From assembly GCA_963809245.1 (NCBI GenBank), contig CAWEIU010000012.1, positions 496,001 through 560,000 of the forward strand: a DNA stretch of 64,000 bases, read 5' to 3'. Each line of letters opens with the position of its first letter. Position 1 is the first letter of the stretch. Position numbers and translations under genes: made by a program. The notes under the pieces are model-generated. The model had not been told where the DNA came from and did not search any database. It worked only from the letters and a program-made list of their open reading frames with translations. Source of the DNA: Roseiarcus sp963809245 (GTDB lineage Bacteria; Pseudomonadota; Alphaproteobacteria; Rhizobiales; Beijerinckiaceae). This document shows, one piece after another, positions 62,772 to 64,000 of the stretch.

Positions 62772-64000
62772 GTGGTCGCTCCCTTGATGACGTCGTCCCG
62801 CGCCACCGCGTAGCGCATGATCTCGACCTGATTGGTCTTGCGAGCGTCGAATTCCGCCACGAGGCGGCCCTCCGCCAGAACCAGAATGCGATCGCTCAGC
62901 GCCAGAAGCTCCGGCAGCTCCGAGGAGGCCATGATGATCGAGACGCCTTGGCGCGCAAGACTGTCGATGAGCTGATAGAGCTCGAATTTCGCACTGACGT
63001 CGATGCCGCGCGTCGGCTCGTCGAGGAGAAGAATCCTGGACTGCGCGGCGAGCCACTTGCCAATGACGATCTTCTGCTGATTGCCGCCCGACAGCGTCCG
63101 CACCGGCTGCCTCAGCGAGGGTGTCTTGATCCTCAGGCGCGCGACGAGATCGCCTGCGATAGCCCGCAGGCGTCCCACATTGACGAACATTGCGCGAGAA
63201 AGACGATCGAGGATTGGAAAGGAAAGATTCGCTCCGACCGAGAGGCCGAGAACGACGCCGCTTTCGCGCCGTTCTTCCGGCACGAGACCGAAGCCTGCCT
63301 GTATCGCCTGGCGCGGCGAACTGAAGCGGACGGGCGCGCCGTCGAGTTCGACTGTTCCGGAGTCGGGAGGCGTCAACCCGAACAGGCATTCGAGCAGTTC
63401 GCTTCGTCCCGCGCCGACGAGGCCGCCGAGGCCAAGAATCTCACCCTCGCGCAGATCGAAACTGACGCTGGAGAATTGGCCGCGAACAGAGAGGTCGCGC
63501 GCGGAGAGGACGACTTTGTCGCCTCGCGCGCTGTTCCGGGTCGCGGCCTCGACCTTGCGGCCGACCATGAGCTCGATAAGCCCTTCCTCGTCGACCGCCG
63601 AGATCGGCAGCGTCGAAATCCGCTGGCCGTCGCGCATTACGGTGACGCGATCGGCGATCGCCATGATCTCGTTAAGCCGGTGGGAGACGTAGATCATGCC
63701 GATCCCCTGCGCCTTCAACTTGCGCAGGAGGTCGAAGAGGTACCCGATTTCGTTCTCGGTCAGGGCGGCGGTCGGTTCGTCCAAGATGAGAATCTTGATC
63801 TTGCGCGACAGCGCCTTGGCGATCTGCACGAGTTGGCGCTGGGCCGGGCCGAGATCCCGGACAATCGTGTCGGGCGAAAAACGAAGGTTGAGACGAGCGA
63901 TCAGATCGACGACCGCCGCGCGCATGTCACGCTTTTGCAGCAGGCACCCGGCGCGGCTCGTCTCGTGTCCGAGGAAGATGTTCTCGGTCACGTTCAGCGG
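62768..64000 (-). CDS. Sugar ABC transporter ATP-binding protein (RbsA/MglA type), N-terminus missing
   Basis: Tandem ATPase; the window ends before the first Walker A. Domain 1 shows TENIFLGHE, a signature-like region LGPAQRQLVQIAKAL and Walker B ILILDEPTAALT. Domain 2 has a degenerate Walker A GGLVGAGRSELLE, PEERRESGVVLGLSV, signature LSGGNQQKIVIGKWLA and Walker B LLLDEPTRGID. Powers the two permeases that follow. The substrate-binding protein gene should lie upstream (right of the window) or elsewhere. Confidence 0.93.
   Translation of the reverse strand, partial: PLNVTENIFLGHETSRAGCLLQKRDMRAAVVDLIARLNLRFSPDTIVRDLGPAQRQLVQIAKALSRKIKILILDEPTAALTENEIGYLFDLLRKLKAQGIGMIYVSHRLNEIMAIADRVTVMRDGQRISTLPISAVDEEGLIELMVGRKVEAATRNSARGDKVVLSARDLSVRGQFSSVSFDLREGEILGLGGLVGAGRSELLECLFGLTPPDSGTVELDGAPVRFSSPRQAIQAGFGLVPEERRESGVVLGLSVGANLSFPILDRLSRAMFVNVGRLRAIAGDLVARLRIKTPSLRQPVRTLSGGNQQKIVIGKWLAAQSRILLLDEPTRGIDVSAKFELYQLIDSLARQGVSIIMASSELPELLALSDRILVLAEGRLVAEFDARKTNQVEIMRYAVARDDVIKGATT

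Overview
The window is GC-rich, gene-dense DNA from an alphaproteobacterium, most likely order Hyphomicrobiales (Rhizobiales). The lineage markers are ChpT, a DUF4167 protein, EipA (DUF1134), a DUF2336 protein, PmtA, a serC leader RNA, CtrA half-site pairs and GGAAC-N16-CGTT (EcfG-type) promoters. I cannot name the genus from the sequence alone. Both window edges cut genes: ileS on the left and a sugar ABC ATPase on the right.

Layout. 1-10.9 kb: 3' part of ileS, lspA, an exported unknown, a DUF4167 protein, a single-domain response regulator with chpT, cysQ, eipA, a coiled-coil membrane protein, DUF4337, DUF2336 and a small conserved protein. 11-15.1 kb: a RelE-family/XRE toxin-antitoxin pair, then serC (with a two-hairpin leader) and serA for serine synthesis. 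15.1-25.9 kb: an AraC regulator, VOC and SRPBCC-ABM proteins, Trm112, tadA, an RsuA-family pseudouridine synthase with a long Arg/Gly repeat tail, rsmD, a paired M16 peptidase system and mutL. 25.9-32.5 kb: GFA protein, class I fumarase, hicAB, CitE-like lyase, aminotransferase, mscL and an exported unknown. 32.5-39.2 kb: dnaK-dnaJ behind an RpoH-like promoter, pmtA-pyrF, two DUF1330 genes, dapB and a solitary Phd/YefM antitoxin. 39.4-44 kb: a Bax-inhibitor-1 protein, and an emrAB-type efflux operon divergent from its TetR regulator with two palindromic operators.

44.0-54.9 kb is an integrated prophage-like island in the 3' end of tRNA-Glu(CTC). A 48-bp direct repeat of the tRNA 3' end (one mismatch) bounds it, and a tyrosine integrase lies next to the right copy. 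It carries an HK97-type prohead protease, tail-fibre-like genes, an XRE regulator, an outer-membrane beta-barrel protein as likely cargo, and an unrecognised protein directly downstream of the integrase. Terminase, portal and capsid genes were not found. After the island come csbD and a divergent three-gene gluconate/alcohol-dehydrogenase-like operon (subunit 3, GMC flavoprotein, triheme cytochrome c). Both face GGAAC-N16-CGTT promoters in the shared intergenic region. A glycosyltransferase and a ribose-type ABC transporter close the window.

Sequence quality: about two dozen single-base indels break otherwise coherent reading frames (ileS, eipA, the RelE-type toxin, VOC, SRPBCC, hicA, pmtA, integrase and others). 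They cluster in some stretches, while long genes such as serA, dnaK and mutL are intact. Assembly error is the likeliest cause, at least for the essential genes. Regulatory logic is visible in places: TTAA-N7-TTAA (CtrA) boxes sit between chpT and the response regulator gene and upstream of eipA.
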